Shown one piece after another: positions 30,532 to 41,422 of a DNA stretch of 64,000 bases. Positions within the stretch are counted from its first letter, which is position 1, and each line of letters opens with the position of its first letter. The notes under the pieces are model-generated. The model ran no database searches and was not told the origin of the DNA. It was given only the letters and a program-made list of their open reading frames with translations. The position numbers and the translations under genes are program-made. Source of the stretch: Methylophilaceae bacterium (GTDB lineage: Bacteria > Pseudomonadota > Gammaproteobacteria > Burkholderiales > Methylophilaceae); NCBI GenBank assembly GCA_028355955.1, contig JAOMTQ010000003.1, forward strand, positions 1 to 64,000. Reading direction: 5' to 3'.

Positions 30532-32991
30532 ATGCAAGAAGACTATCCTTTTAAAGAAATAGAAAAAAATATTCAAAGTTTTTGGGATTCCAATCAAACA
30601 TTTGAATCAGCAGAAAATTCAAGTGATAAAAAATATTATGTTTTATCCATGTTCCCCTATCCAAGTGGAAAACTTCATATGGGTCATGTCAGAAATTATA
30701 CAATTGGTGACGTAATTTCAAGATTTAAATTAATGAATGGGTTTAATGTTATGCAACCTATGGGTTGGGATGCCTTTGGCCTGCCTGCTGAAAATGCTGC
30801 GATTCAAAATAATACAGCACCAGCAAAATGGACATATCAAAATATCGAACATATGAGAGAGCAACTTAAAGATCTCGGGCTTGCCGTTGATTGGCAAAGA
30901 GAAATTGCAACATGCTCTGTTGAATATTATAAATGGGAGCAGTGGCTTTTCTTAAAACTTTATAAACAGGATATGATTTATAAAAAAACATCAACTGTAA
31001 ATTGGGACCCAGTTGACCAAACGGTTTTGGCCAATGAACAGGTAGTTGATGGAAGAGGATGGAGATCAGGCGCGCTGATTGAAAGAAAAGAGATCCCACA
31101 ATATTTCATGAGAATTACAAAATACGCCGACGATCTTCTTGACGGCCTTAAAGATTTGAATGATTGGCCAGAGCAAGTCAAAACAATGCAAAAAAATTGG
31201 ATTGGGAGAAGTGAAGGTTGTGAGATTGATTTTAAACTCATACATAATGCTGATTCATCAGAAGACTCTTTAAAAAATAAGACTAACAGCATAAAAGTTT
31301 ATACCACAAGACCTGATACTTTGATGGGAGCAACATATCTAGCAATTGCTCCAGAACATAAATTATGTCAAATGATTGATGACGTTAACATACAATCATT
31401 TATAAAGAGGCTTAGTAATAGTGTTTCAGAAGCTGATATAGCTACAGCAGAAAAAGTAGGGATTTTCACTGGCCTATTCGCCTTACATCCCATTTCAAAC
31501 AAAAAAATACCTATTTGGATTGCAAATTATGTATTAGCTGGATACGGTGAAGGTGCAATTATGGCGGTTCCTGCACACGATGAAAGAGACTTTGAGTTTG
31601 CCAAAAAATATAAATTAAGTGTCATACAGGTAATAAAAAACGATCCAGGGCTTGATGAATTACCCCATACAGGCAATGGGAAATTGATTAATTCAGATGA
31701 ATTTAATGGACTTGAGAGCTCAAGTGCTCAAAAAATTATTACTAAAAAAATTGAGTCCATAAATCAAGGTAAGGGGAAAATTCAATACCGCATAAGAGAT
31801 TGGGGTATTTCTAGACAACGATATTGGGGCTGCCCAATTCCTATGGTTTATTGTGAAAAATGTGGAGATGTTCCAGCTGACGAAAAAGACCTTCCTATTG
31901 AATTACCAGAAAATATTAAAATTGATGCACAAGGATCGCCTCTAAAAAAACTAAAAGATTTTACAGAGTGTAATTGTCCAACCTGCGGTGGAAAGGCGAA
32001 AAGAGAAACTGATACGCTTGATACTTTTTTTGAGTCCTCTTGGTATTTTGCAAGGTATGCGAGTTTTAATCAATCTGATGCAATGCTTGATAAGAGAGCA
32101 AAATATTGGCTGCCTGTTGATTACTATGTTGGTGGTATTGAGCACGCAATATTACACCTACTATACGCACGCTTTTTCAGCAGAATTTTATATGATATGA
32201 AATTAGTTGACACAGCGGAGCCATTTAAAAAATTATTAACACAGGGGATGGTCCTTAAAGACGGAACCAAGATGTCAAAATCTAAAGGTAACACTGTTGA
32301 CCCTAATGAATTGATAAAAAAATATGGTGCTGATACCGCCAGACTTTTTATTATGTTTGCTGCCCCGGCAGAACAAAGCTTAGAGTGGTCAGACAAGGGT
32401 ATTGAGGGCTCTCACCGATTCCTTAAAAAACTTTGGTCATTAACTTTCATTCACCAGAATAACAGTAAAGATTTAGGTAGTATAAGCGAAAAGGAGAGAA
32501 ATAACTTACGTTACAAACTTCACTCTACGATAGAAAAGGTAACCGATGACTTAAATAGGCGTAATAGTTTTAATACGGCCATATCCTCAATTATGGAGCT
32601 CATTAATTCTTATACAAAGTCTCATGATATGAGAACGATATCATTTAAATTAAGGCAAGAAATGTTTGAAAATGTCATATTAATGTTGAACCCATTTGTA
32701 CCTCATATTTCAAAAGTATTGTGGGAGATTATGAATCCTAAAAATTCAATTGAAAATTCACAATGGCCAAAAGTAGACAAAAATGCTCTAATCAAAGATG
32801 AAATTTCAATCGTACTTCAAGTGAACGGTAAGTTGAGAGCAAATATGCTAATATCAATTGAAGATTCTGAAAGTGAAATTAAAAATAAAGCACTTTCTCA
32901 AGAAAATATAAAGAAATATACGGATAACAAAGAAGTATTAAAAACTATCTATGTTAAAAATAAATTAGTGAATATTGTGGTTAAAAATTAA
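30532..32991 (+). CDS. leuS: leucyl-tRNA synthetase
   Basis: [21 protein letters not shown] (HIGH), [25 protein letters not shown] (KMSKS). Confidence 0.98.
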   Translation: MQEDYPFKEIEKNIQSFWDSNQTFESAENSSDKKYYVLSMFPYPSGKLHMGHVRNYTIGDVISRFKLMNGFNVMQPMGWDAFGLPAENAAIQNNTAPAKWTYQNIEHMREQLKDLGLAVDWQREIATCSVEYYKWEQWLFLKLYKQDMIYKKTSTVNWDPVDQTVLANEQVVDGRGWRSGALIERKEIPQYFMRITKYADDLLDGLKDLNDWPEQVKTMQKNWIGRSEGCEIDFKLIHNADSSEDSLKNKTNSIKVYTTRPDTLMGATYLAIAPEHKLCQMIDDVNIQSFIKRLSNSVSEADIATAEKVGIFTGLFALHPISNKKIPIWIANYVLAGYGEGAIMAVPAHDERDFEFAKKYKLSVIQVIKNDPGLDELPHTGNGKLINSDEFNGLESSSAQKIITKKIESINQGKGKIQYRIRDWGISRQRYWGCPIPMVYCEKCGDVPADEKDLPIELPENIKIDAQGSPLKKLKDFTECNCPTCGGKAKRETDTLDTFFESSWYFARYASFNQSDAMLDKRAKYWLPVDYYVGGIEHAILHLLYARFFSRILYDMKLVDTAEPFKKLLTQGMVLKDGTKMSKSKGNTVDPNELIKKYGADTARLFIMFAAPAEQSLEWSDKGIEGSHRFLKKLWSLTFIHQNNSKDLGSISEKERNNLRYKLHSTIEKVTDDLNRRNSFNTAISSIMELINSYTKSHDMRTISFKLRQEMFENVILMLNPFVPHISKVLWEIMNPKNSIENSQWPKVDKNALIKDEISIVLQVNGKLRANMLISIEDSESEIKNKALSQENIKKYTDNKEVLKTIYVKNKLVNIVVKN

Positions 32992-33471
32992 ATGATGCAA
33001 ATTTTTCTAAAAGAATTATCTATTTTAGTGCTTATCTTAATGATAAGCGCATGTGGCTTCCAGTTAAGGGGTAATATACAAGCAAATTTTGATTCAATTT
33101 CAATTTCAGGAGGAACGCCTAGCTTCAATAAAACTCTACAAAGGAAATTTAGACAAGGTGGAATCTCTATAAAAAGTGTCTCCGAAGCAGAAAAAATTGT
33201 AGAAATAATAACAAATAACTTTACTAAAACAATATTGACATTAACAGGCACAGGTCTCGTTAGTGAATATCAATTAGATTATGTGGTTACTTATAGATTC
33301 AAAAGTAAAGATGGTCAATGGAACCAACCTTTATCTATTGAAGCTTCAAGAACTTATACATATGATGATTCAGATATTCTTGCTAAAGATGAAGAGGAAA
33401 AGAGGCTTGTATCGGGTATGGAAAATCAGTTAATTAAAACAATGGCTACACAAATCTCACTCTCAAAATAA
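32992..33471 (+). CDS. lptE: LPS-assembly lipoprotein LptE
   Basis: Lipobox and family motif LMISACGFQLRGN; located between leuS and holA. Confidence 0.92.
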   Translation: MMQIFLKELSILVLILMISACGFQLRGNIQANFDSISISGGTPSFNKTLQRKFRQGGISIKSVSEAEKIVEIITNNFTKTILTLTGTGLVSEYQLDYVVTYRFKSKDGQWNQPLSIEASRTYTYDDSDILAKDEEEKRLVSGMENQLIKTMATQISLSK

Positions 33472-33472
33472 A

Positions 33473-34504
33473 ATGCTATTAAAATTTGCACCCACCAATA
33501 TACTTAAAAATCTTGAAGAAAATAAAAAAAATTGTTTAGTCGTTGTTGGAAAAGAACCAGTACAAATTTGTGCTGTAAAAGACGACATCAATAAGTCATG
33601 TCGAAATAATTCTATAGATAAAATTAAAATAAAAGTTGAAAACAGCATTGACCTAAATCAGCTTGATCACACGTTTAATAATCAATCACTTTTTAGCTCA
33701 CAAATAATATATGAATTTGAAGTATCTGATGGGGTTATCAAAAAAGAAATTAAGGGATATATTCTAAAGAAAATAGATGAAAATGTAGAAGATATTTTTA
33801 TTTTCTATTTTAAAAAAGATTTTAAAGAATACAAAAAGCAAAATTGGTTTGAGCTACTTAAAAATTTAAGTCTGGTAATAGTTGCAGAGGAACCTGATAT
33901 TGAAAAAATCTCTCAAGCAATAAACGATAGAACTCACTTTCATCAAGTGAAACTTACAAATGAAGCCAAAAAACTTCTTTTCAATTACTCAATGGGCAAT
34001 CTAATGCAAGCTGAGAATGATATAAAAAAAATAAAATTAATCTATGGTAAGCAAGAAATTGATGAATCATTGCTATCAAGTTTTATAACTAATGGCTCAA
34101 AATATGATGGCTTTAATTTTATTAAATATTGCATCAATGGAGACATAAAAAAAACAAATGAAGCCGCCCTCTATCTTAAAGAAGAAGGTATGCAGCCTTT
34201 AATGATTAATGGCTTATTCGCTTGGTTTTTCAAAGCCGTTTCTAGGATTAAGTTATCAAATAATCAATCTATTAACTCAAATATCTTAATGAAATTAAGA
34301 ATATTCGGTCCTTCTCAGAATCTAGCCTCGCAAACAATTAGATCATTAAGTACAAAACAAGTAGAAGCTTGCTTAAGTAAAATTCAAGAGATAGATCAAA
34401 TAAGTAAGGGAATTAAAATAGGAGACCCTTGGTTAGAAATAAATAGGTTTTCAATGGGAATAGCAAAAATGATGAATAGAGGAATAAATTTAAAAAATGG
34501 ATGA
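33473..34504 (+). CDS. holA: DNA polymerase III delta subunit
   Basis: Divergent HolA; NDRTHFHQVKLTNEAKKLL and QEIDQISKGIKIGDPW C-domain; leuS-lptE-holA order. Confidence 0.9.
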   Translation: MLLKFAPTNILKNLEENKKNCLVVVGKEPVQICAVKDDINKSCRNNSIDKIKIKVENSIDLNQLDHTFNNQSLFSSQIIYEFEVSDGVIKKEIKGYILKKIDENVEDIFIFYFKKDFKEYKKQNWFELLKNLSLVIVAEEPDIEKISQAINDRTHFHQVKLTNEAKKLLFNYSMGNLMQAENDIKKIKLIYGKQEIDESLLSSFITNGSKYDGFNFIKYCINGDIKKTNEAALYLKEEGMQPLMINGLFAWFFKAVSRIKLSNNQSINSNILMKLRIFGPSQNLASQTIRSLSTKQVEACLSKIQEIDQISKGIKIGDPWLEINRFSMGIAKMMNRGINLKNG

Positions 34505-35747
34505 ATATATTCAAAATATTGGAGCTAATGCAAGAAAAGCAAGCCATAAACTTTCTAGTGTAACAACCAATCAAAAGAATGATTTTCTTGAAATTTTAGC
34601 AAAGTCTATTAAAGAAAATCACAAAAATATTATTAAAGCTAATTCTTTAGATCTTTTAGAAGCCAATATGGGTAATTTTGATGACGCCTTTATTGATAGG
34701 ATGACGTTATCAGAATCTAATATAGAAAGTATGTGCAGTGGAATATTACAAGTAAAAAACCTTGAAGACTTAATTGGTAAGGTAATCAATAGAAAAAAAA
34801 GGCCTAGTGGAATAGAAGTCTGTCAGATGAGGGTTCCAATAGGCGTGATCGGAATGATTTATGAATCAAGACCAAACGTCACAGTTGATTCAGCTGCTTT
34901 ATCTATAAAAGCAAGCAATGCTATTATTTTAAGGGGTGGTAGTGAAACAATAAATTCTAATAAGTATCTAGGAAAATTAATTGCTGAAGCGCTTATTAAA
35001 TCAGGATTACCCGAAAAAGCTGTACAAATTATTGAATCTACCGACAGAATGCTTGTTGACAGTCTTATTAAGATGGATGAATTTGTTGATGTCATTATTC
35101 CAAGAGGGGGTAAAAGTCTTATCCAAAAAATTACTGATAGTGCAACAATTCCTGTTATTAAACATTTAGATGGAAATTGTCACATATATGTGGATGAATT
35201 TGCAGATATTGATAAAGCAGTTTCTATCGTAGACAATTCAAAAACTCAAAGGCTAGGAACATGCAATACGCTTGAGTCACTTGTTGTATCATCAAAAATT
35301 GCTAAAGAGTTTCTTCCTAGAATTTATGAAATATTTAAACAAAAAAATATCGAAATTCGTGGATGTAAAAAAACAAAAGATATCATTAGTCAAATAAAAA
35401 TTGCCACCGATCAGGATTATTTTGAAGAATATCTTGGTCCATATATTTCATGTATTGTTGTCAACTCTCTGGAAGAAGCAATAAATCATATTAATAGATA
35501 TTCATCTAAGCATACTGAAGCAATAATTACAGATAACGAAGCTAATGGGCTTGAATTTATAAGGACAATTGACTCATCAAGTGTCATGATTAACGCGTCA
35601 ACAAGATTTGCTGATGGTTTCGAATATGGCCTAGGAGCAGAAATTGGTATTTCAACAGATAAGATTCATGCTAGAGGCCCAGTCGGGCTTGAGGGGTTAA
35701 CATCTCTAAAATATATTGTATTTGGTCAAGGTGAAATTAGATCATAA
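34497..35747 (+). CDS. proA: gamma-glutamyl phosphate reductase
   Basis: RVPIGVIGMIYESRPNVTVDSAALSIKASNAIILRGGSE; QRLGTCNTLES; ASTRFADGFEYGLGAEIGIST. Confidence 0.97.
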   Translation: MDEYIQNIGANARKASHKLSSVTTNQKNDFLEILAKSIKENHKNIIKANSLDLLEANMGNFDDAFIDRMTLSESNIESMCSGILQVKNLEDLIGKVINRKKRPSGIEVCQMRVPIGVIGMIYESRPNVTVDSAALSIKASNAIILRGGSETINSNKYLGKLIAEALIKSGLPEKAVQIIESTDRMLVDSLIKMDEFVDVIIPRGGKSLIQKITDSATIPVIKHLDGNCHIYVDEFADIDKAVSIVDNSKTQRLGTCNTLESLVVSSKIAKEFLPRIYEIFKQKNIEIRGCKKTKDIISQIKIATDQDYFEEYLGPYISCIVVNSLEEAINHINRYSSKHTEAIITDNEANGLEFIRTIDSSSVMINASTRFADGFEYGLGAEIGISTDKIHARGPVGLEGLTSLKYIVFGQGEIRS

Positions 35748-35757
35748 TTTAAAATCG

Positions 35758-36414
35758 ATGCCTCTTGTTGGGTTGTTTGGTGGGGCATATGATCCTATTC
35801 ATAATGGTCATTTAATGATTGCCGATAGCTTGACTAATAAATTAAAACTTGATCAATTATTTTTTATTCCGACTGGAATATCAGCAACAGATAAAAATTT
35901 AACATCTGCAGATCACAGGTTAAATATGATCAAGCTTGCTCTAACAAATAGCAAGATAAATGTGTCCACTTATGAAATAGATAATAGCCTTAATGCCAAA
36001 AAATCGTTTACTTTTGATACGGTTAAACACTTCTTTAAAAAAAACAATGCTATTAATTTTTTTATCATGGGAAGTGATAATTTCTTAAAAATTAATACAT
36101 GGAAAGACTGGGATAAACTACTTAAATATGCTCATATTATTTTAGTTGATAGGCAAGTTTCGAATCTCTCTTCTATTGAAGACTATGAAATAAAAAAATT
36201 TTATGAGCAGCATTTAGAAGAAAATTTTAACAATTTAAAGTTAAAAAGAAGTGGTTATATATATAAACACCAAATAGATTATATTGATATAGCCTCTTCA
36301 GAAATAAGAGAAAGACTCCATCAAGATAAAGAAGTGAGTGATGTAATACCGGAAAAAATTAAAAGATATATAGCTACTAATAACCTCTATAAATCATTTG
36401 GCCAAGTTATATAA
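35758..36414 (+). CDS. nadD: nicotinate-nucleotide adenylyltransferase
   Basis: MPLVGLFGGAYDPIHNGHLMIAD; GSDNFLKINTWKDW; DIASSEIRERL. The track start 35716 lies inside proA. Confidence 0.95.
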   Translation: MPLVGLFGGAYDPIHNGHLMIADSLTNKLKLDQLFFIPTGISATDKNLTSADHRLNMIKLALTNSKINVSTYEIDNSLNAKKSFTFDTVKHFFKKNNAINFFIMGSDNFLKINTWKDWDKLLKYAHIILVDRQVSNLSSIEDYEIKKFYEQHLEENFNNLKLKRSGYIYKHQIDYIDIASSEIRERLHQDKEVSDVIPEKIKRYIATNNLYKSFGQVI

Positions 36415-37064
36415 TTTTTTAAATTTTCGGGTTTTTGGTCTGGGCTGTATGGAATAATACCAATAAGAGGCTGCTTTATTCTTTGTTTTAATGAGGAAAT
36501 ATTTGCATTAACCTCAAGCATATTATTATCTAAAATATTAGCTACCCACCCAAAAATTTTTTGTCCTCTTTTTAATATTGCTTCAATTGTTAAAAGGCTA
36601 TGATTTATACAGCCTAATTTAACACCTATAACAATAATGATTGGAATATTAAGTTCTTCGACTAAGTCAGCTATGGAAGTGCTCTCGCCTAATGGAACTA
36701 AATAACCGCCTGCCCCTTCGATTAAAAGGTAATCTGCCCTGTTTTTTAAGGTTTCAGCATGCATTTTAATTTTTTTAAAATCTATCTCAATATTATGTTT
36801 TTGAGCAGCAATATGTGGAGCCATAGGCTCATCAAATGAATACGTATTAACTTCACCTAATTCTAATTGCAGGGTTGATTCATATTTTAGTAAGTTAACG
36901 TCCTCATTGGAAGTTTCGCCATTTTTAATATCAACACCTGCAGCAATTGGTTTCATGCCTATGACTTTTTTATGATGGAATTTAATGAATTGCATTAAAA
37001 TACAAGTAACAAAAGTTTTACCTATACCTGTGTCTGTTCCTGTAACAAAAAAAGTATTATTCAT
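36387..37064 (-). CDS. bioD: dethiobiotin synthetase
   Basis: FFVTGTDTGIGKTFVT P-loop; KPIAAG; LIEGAGGYLVPL. Confidence 0.96.
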   Translation of the reverse strand: MNNTFFVTGTDTGIGKTFVTCILMQFIKFHHKKVIGMKPIAAGVDIKNGETSNEDVNLLKYESTLQLELGEVNTYSFDEPMAPHIAAQKHNIEIDFKKIKMHAETLKNRADYLLIEGAGGYLVPLGESTSIADLVEELNIPIIIVIGVKLGCINHSLLTIEAILKRGQKIFGWVANILDNNMLEVNANISSLKQRIKQPLIGIIPYSPDQKPENLKNYITWPNDL

Positions 37065-37911
37065 GTTTTATCTCAAATGTTTTAAAGTTTTGATTTTTAT
37101 TCATATTCCACGCATGTCCATAAATAACCTCATATGTTGCAGGAAGTAGTCCAGATTTCTTATATTTTTCATATTCTGCAACAATTTTTTTAAAGTAATT
37201 TTTGCCTCTAAGGCCATTTTTTTTCTGACTATGTGAACTTGTTGCACCTATATTTTTAATATCTATAAATAATTTTTCTACATTACTATAAGTAAGTGTA
37301 TATTCATCTGAATCTAAAACGGGGTCAGAAAAACCGTTTGCCACTAACATATCACCAATTTCGTGCATATCGGTAAAGCTATTCACGGTATCATCTTGAG
37401 ATAGTTTTTTATTGATTGCTGATAATTCAGTTAATGTTTTAGGTCCAAATGTACTAAAAATGAATAGGCCACCATAGTTTAAAATCTCTTTAATACCTTG
37501 GAATGTTTTATTTAAATCTGTGCACCATTGAAGAGAGCTTGAAGTCCAGACCAAGTCTATTAAATTTTTTTTAATTGGTAAATTCTCCATATCTCCACAA
37601 ATATATGAAATGTTCTTTTTTCCTAGTATTTTGTTTAAACCTAAAAAATTTTTCTCTTTAGATTTAGCACGCATCAACATTCTTTCTGAAAAATCATAAT
37701 TGATAATATTTTTATTCTTATAAATATTTTTAAAAACTGAATTATTTTCTCCAGTTCCTGAACCTAAATCTAAAATAAAATTTGGTGCTAACTTAATAAG
37801 TGACAGGCGGTCGAATAAATCTAGTGAGATTTGTTTTTGCAGAACTGAATATTCATCATATGTCATTGCAGCTCGATTAAATGCTATTCTTTTTATTTTT
37901 TTATTGATCAT
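37057..37911 (-). CDS. bioC: malonyl-ACP O-methyltransferase BioC
   Basis: FNRAAMTYDEYSVLQKQI, ILDLGSGTGENNS, WTSSSLQWC; in the bio cluster. Confidence 0.93.
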   Translation of the reverse strand: MINKKIKRIAFNRAAMTYDEYSVLQKQISLDLFDRLSLIKLAPNFILDLGSGTGENNSVFKNIYKNKNIINYDFSERMLMRAKSKEKNFLGLNKILGKKNISYICGDMENLPIKKNLIDLVWTSSSLQWCTDLNKTFQGIKEILNYGGLFIFSTFGPKTLTELSAINKKLSQDDTVNSFTDMHEIGDMLVANGFSDPVLDSDEYTLTYSNVEKLFIDIKNIGATSSHSQKKNGLRGKNYFKKIVAEYEKYKKSGLLPATYEVIYGHAWNMNKNQNFKTFEIKHE

Positions 37912-38671
37912 TTTGTAAGAATTCTTTAACTGATGCAGTTACTGTTTCCCTATGGCTAATAAATGGCATATGGTTTGCTCCTTTTACCTCTTTTAAACTA
38001 GATTCCTTAATTTTCGCGTTTAGCCATACGGATGCTTTTATATTGGTAAGCCTATCCTTATCCCCTGTAATTATTAATGTAAGCTTATCAATTTTTTTCA
38101 CTTCATTTCTTAGATCAGTTTTCTTTAAAACATTAAGTGCGGACTCCATACCACTCTTATTTATATCTCTAAATTCAATAAATGTTTTTCTTAAAAAACT
38201 CATTACTTTTTTTGAATCATTAATACTCATTGTTTGAATTAGAAAAAATTTCATAAGGGTATTGTTTAAGTTTTTCTTTGCTTCCATTTCAAAATTTGAA
38301 AAAAATTGTTTTTTTACACCGTAAGGCCAATCCATTTTTTCAACAAAACATGGGGTTGTAGACATTAAAATTAATTTTTTGACGAATTCAGGCATTTTAA
38401 TTGCCAAGTACATAGCGACTTGCCCCCCTAAGGACCATCCTAAAATATTGCACCTCTTTAGTCGCATATTTGCTTTTATCTCTTTTGCTATATTATCTAG
38501 AGTATATGGTGAAATTGATTTGCTGCCTCCCATACCAGGAAGATCAACCACATAGACTGTAACAAATAACTTCAGTTCGTCTACTAAAGAAGTCCATATT
38601 TCGCTATTTACACCCCACCCATGGATCATCAAAAGAGGCTCTCCCCTTCCCCCTAAGGACTTAATTTTCAT
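37901..38671 (-). CDS. bioH: pimeloyl-ACP methyl ester carboxylesterase BioH
   Basis: LLMIHGWGVNSEIW; ILGWSLGGQVAMYLAI; GANHMPFISH; in the bio cluster. Confidence 0.93.
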   Translation of the reverse strand: MKIKSLGGRGEPLLMIHGWGVNSEIWTSLVDELKLFVTVYVVDLPGMGGSKSISPYTLDNIAKEIKANMRLKRCNILGWSLGGQVAMYLAIKMPEFVKKLILMSTTPCFVEKMDWPYGVKKQFFSNFEMEAKKNLNNTLMKFFLIQTMSINDSKKVMSFLRKTFIEFRDINKSGMESALNVLKKTDLRNEVKKIDKLTLIITGDKDRLTNIKASVWLNAKIKESSLKEVKGANHMPFISHRETVTASVKEFLQNDQ

Positions 38672-39848
38672 TTTTAACTATTTCATTTATTGCTTGAGCT
38701 AATTTTTTTATGTCCCCTTCGGAATGAAGGGCTGAAATTGAAACTCTTAAGCGTGAGCTATCTATTGGAACAGTTGGAGGCCTTATAGCAGGAACATATA
38801 ACCCTAATTCGTTAAGAAGTTTGGAAATCTTTATTGTCTTTTTAGCATCTTTAATCATTAGTGGTTGGATTGGAGTAATTGAGTCAACTAAGAGATTTTT
38901 TTGATTGATTAACCTTCTAAATAAATATACATAGTCATTTACTTTCTTTCTAAGAGAGTGATTTTTCTTAATTATTTCAAATGATCTTTTAATCCCATAC
39001 ATAAGTGCAGGTTGCTCAGCCGTTGTATAAATATATGCTCTAGATTTATTTATTATGAGATCAACAATTTTTTTATTGGCACATACCAAGGCTCCTGAAA
39101 TACCTACAGCTTTACTGAGTGTTAATGTATAAATAATCCTCTCTTTTGAAATCTTCTTAATTGAATTTTTTTTTTCAAAATGTTCCAATATTCCCTGACC
39201 ACTTTTACCAAGAATTCCATATCCGTGAGCATCATCGATATATAAGTATGCATCATACTTTTTAGCTAATTTAACCAATTCAGGAATGTTTGCTAGATCA
39301 CCATCCATACTAAAAACACCATCAGTAACAATCAACTTCTTTTTTTTTGTTTTATTTTTTTTAAGATGATTCTCTAGCGCAACCATATCGCTGTGTGGAA
39401 ACCGAATAAATTTTCCCCTACTTAGAATACAGGCATCATTTAGTGAGGCATGATTAAGTTTATCCGCATAAATAAAAGAATCTTTTTCAACAATAGTTGT
39501 AATTATTCCTAAATTTGCAAGATAGCCAGATGAAAATAATATTGATGATGCAAATCCTATATTATTTTTTGTTATCTTTTCTATATTTTGATGGGCTTCT
39601 GTATGCCCTGAAACAAGATGAGAACTACTACCGCCATTCCCATATTTATTAATTCCACTGATGATAGCTTTTTTAATTGAGCTGTTTTGAGATAAGCCTA
39701 AATAATCGTTACTAGAAAAATTAATTAACCAACGTCCATTTATTTTAATTTGATTTTTTTTTCTACCACTAACTACGACTCTTTTTCTGAGAAGTGATCT
39801 TTTTTTTAAATCTTTTAGAGAGGAGTCAATTTCGTCCAGCAAAATCAT
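38661..39848 (-). CDS. bioF: 8-amino-7-oxononanoate synthase
   Basis: NFSSNDYLGLSQN, GNGGSSSHLVSGHTEAHQ, DDAHGYGILGKSGQG, TLSKAVGISGALV. Confidence 0.96.
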   Translation of the reverse strand: MILLDEIDSSLKDLKKRSLLRKRVVVSGRKKNQIKINGRWLINFSSNDYLGLSQNSSIKKAIISGINKYGNGGSSSHLVSGHTEAHQNIEKITKNNIGFASSILFSSGYLANLGIITTIVEKDSFIYADKLNHASLNDACILSRGKFIRFPHSDMVALENHLKKNKTKKKKLIVTDGVFSMDGDLANIPELVKLAKKYDAYLYIDDAHGYGILGKSGQGILEHFEKKNSIKKISKERIIYTLTLSKAVGISGALVCANKKIVDLIINKSRAYIYTTAEQPALMYGIKRSFEIIKKNHSLRKKVNDYVYLFRRLINQKNLLVDSITPIQPLMIKDAKKTIKISKLLNELGLYVPAIRPPTVPIDSSRLRVSISALHSEGDIKKLAQAINEIVKNEN

Positions 39849-40859
39849 TTATATAGGCTTTATATCTAAACGCTTAAATAATTGCTGGTCTTTTTCAACA
39901 TCTGGGTTTCCTGTCGTTAGAAGCTCCTCGCCATAAAAAATTGAGTTAGCTCCTGCAAAAAAAGCTAATGCTTGAATGCCATCACTCATACTCTCTCTTC
40001 CCGCAGAAAGCCTAACAAAGCTTTTAGGCATACAAATTCTCGCGATTGCTATCATTCTGATAAACTCAAAGTGGTCAAGCTCGGACGCATCTATCAAAGG
40101 GGTCCCTTCTACTTTAGTTAATAAATTGATAGGAACACTCTCAGGTGGAACATTCATATTTGCAAGTTGGTAAATAAGATTGACACGGTCTTCTCTTGAC
40201 TCGCCCATACCTACAATACCTCCACAGCAAACATTAATGTCTGCATCTCTTACCCTGCTCAATGTGTCAAGTCTATCTTGATATGTCCTTGTTGTAATAA
40301 TCTCTCCATAATATTCTGGGGAGGTATCCAAATTATGATTATAGTAATCTAAACCAGCATCCTTTAGCCTTTCTGCTTGACCGTCTTTTAGCATACCTAA
40401 CGTTGCACATGTTTCTAAGCCAAGAGACTTAACCTCGGAAATCATCTCTTCAACCAAACCAATGTCTTTTTCTTTAGGTCCTCTCCATGCTGCTCCCATA
40501 CAAAATCTGGAAGCACCTGCATCTTTAGCCTGTTTTGCTGCCGAAATTACGTCCTTTATATTCATAATTGGCTCATTATCAACGGTTGTATCGTACCTTA
40601 CCGACTGGGGGCAATAGCCACAATCTTCAGAACAACCGCCCGTTTTAATTGATAATAAAGTGCTAAGCTGAACCTTATTGGGATCAAAATTATTTCTATG
40701 GACTTGATGAGCTTGGTATAGCAAATCGTTAAATGCTTGATCAAATAAGCCTTGAATGGCTATTTTTTTCCAAACTTCATTTTGAATTGTTTGTTTGGTT
40801 TTTTTAGGATTTATAAATGAAACAGTTTTTTCTTTTATCGCTGATTCTAATTTAGCCAT
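39849..40859 (-). CDS. bioB: biotin synthase
   Basis: [17 protein letters not shown] radical SAM cluster motif; [22 protein letters not shown]. Confidence 0.98.
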   Translation of the reverse strand: MAKLESAIKEKTVSFINPKKTKQTIQNEVWKKIAIQGLFDQAFNDLLYQAHQVHRNNFDPNKVQLSTLLSIKTGGCSEDCGYCPQSVRYDTTVDNEPIMNIKDVISAAKQAKDAGASRFCMGAAWRGPKEKDIGLVEEMISEVKSLGLETCATLGMLKDGQAERLKDAGLDYYNHNLDTSPEYYGEIITTRTYQDRLDTLSRVRDADINVCCGGIVGMGESREDRVNLIYQLANMNVPPESVPINLLTKVEGTPLIDASELDHFEFIRMIAIARICMPKSFVRLSAGRESMSDGIQALAFFAGANSIFYGEELLTTGNPDVEKDQQLFKRLDIKPI

Positions 40860-40888
40860 TATAAATCCTATATACTTTTAATATAGCT

Positions 40889-40894
40889 ATTATA
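40889..40894 (-). promoter_or_regulatory. putative -10 element (TATAAT) of the bioB promoter
   Basis: Minus-strand TATAAT about 30 bp upstream of the bioB ATG; the -35 region falls inside the adjacent inverted repeat. Confidence 0.45.
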
Positions 40895-40900
40895 GATGAA

Positions 40901-40932
40901 TTGTTAAGACTTTTTATTTTATTTATTAACAA
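40901..40932. promoter_or_regulatory. candidate BirA-type biotin operator (TTGTTAA-N18-TTAACAA)
   Basis: Perfect 7-bp inverted repeat in the bioB/trmL divergent intergenic region. Confidence 0.5.
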
Positions 40933-40951
40933 CTGTATAAATTTTAATCAT

Positions 40952-41416
40952 ATGTTTAATTTAATTCTTTTTGAGCCAGAAATACCTCCTAACACTGGAA
41001 ATATAATACGTCTTTGTGCTAACACAGACTCAATGCTTCATCTGATAAAGCCATACGCGTTTGACCTAAGTAGTAAGAATTTACGAAGAGCTGGTTTAGA
41101 TTACATAGACCTCAATAATGTCGTAGAGCACGATTCCATTGGTAGCTGCTATAAAACTTTAAATAAAACAAGGTTTTTTGCTGTCACTACAAAAACTTCG
41201 TTTTTGTATACAAATTATAGTTATCAGAAGAATGATTCTTTTATATTTGGACCTGAAACAAGAGGCCTACCTCATGAGATACTAAATTCTGATGAAATTG
41301 AACAGAAAATTAGAATTCCAATGGTCAAAAATAATAGAAGTTTAAATCTATCTAATAGTGTAGGAATTGTTGTATACGAAGCATGGCGACAGTTAAATTT
41401 TGAAAATGGAAGTTAA
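40952..41416 (+). CDS. trmL: tRNA (cytidine(34)-2'-O)-methyltransferase TrmL
   Basis: MFNLILFEPEIPPNTGNIIRLCANT; FGPETRGLP; SLNLSNSVGIVVYEAWRQ. The track start 40901 is in the operator-like repeat. Confidence 0.95.
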   Translation: MFNLILFEPEIPPNTGNIIRLCANTDSMLHLIKPYAFDLSSKNLRRAGLDYIDLNNVVEHDSIGSCYKTLNKTRFFAVTTKTSFLYTNYSYQKNDSFIFGPETRGLPHEILNSDEIEQKIRIPMVKNNRSLNLSNSVGIVVYEAWRQLNFENGS

Positions 41417-41422
41417 GCCTTG

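Noticed and set aside
30978-31292. 104-aa minus-strand ORF
   Set aside because: Antisense to leuS; shadow ORF.
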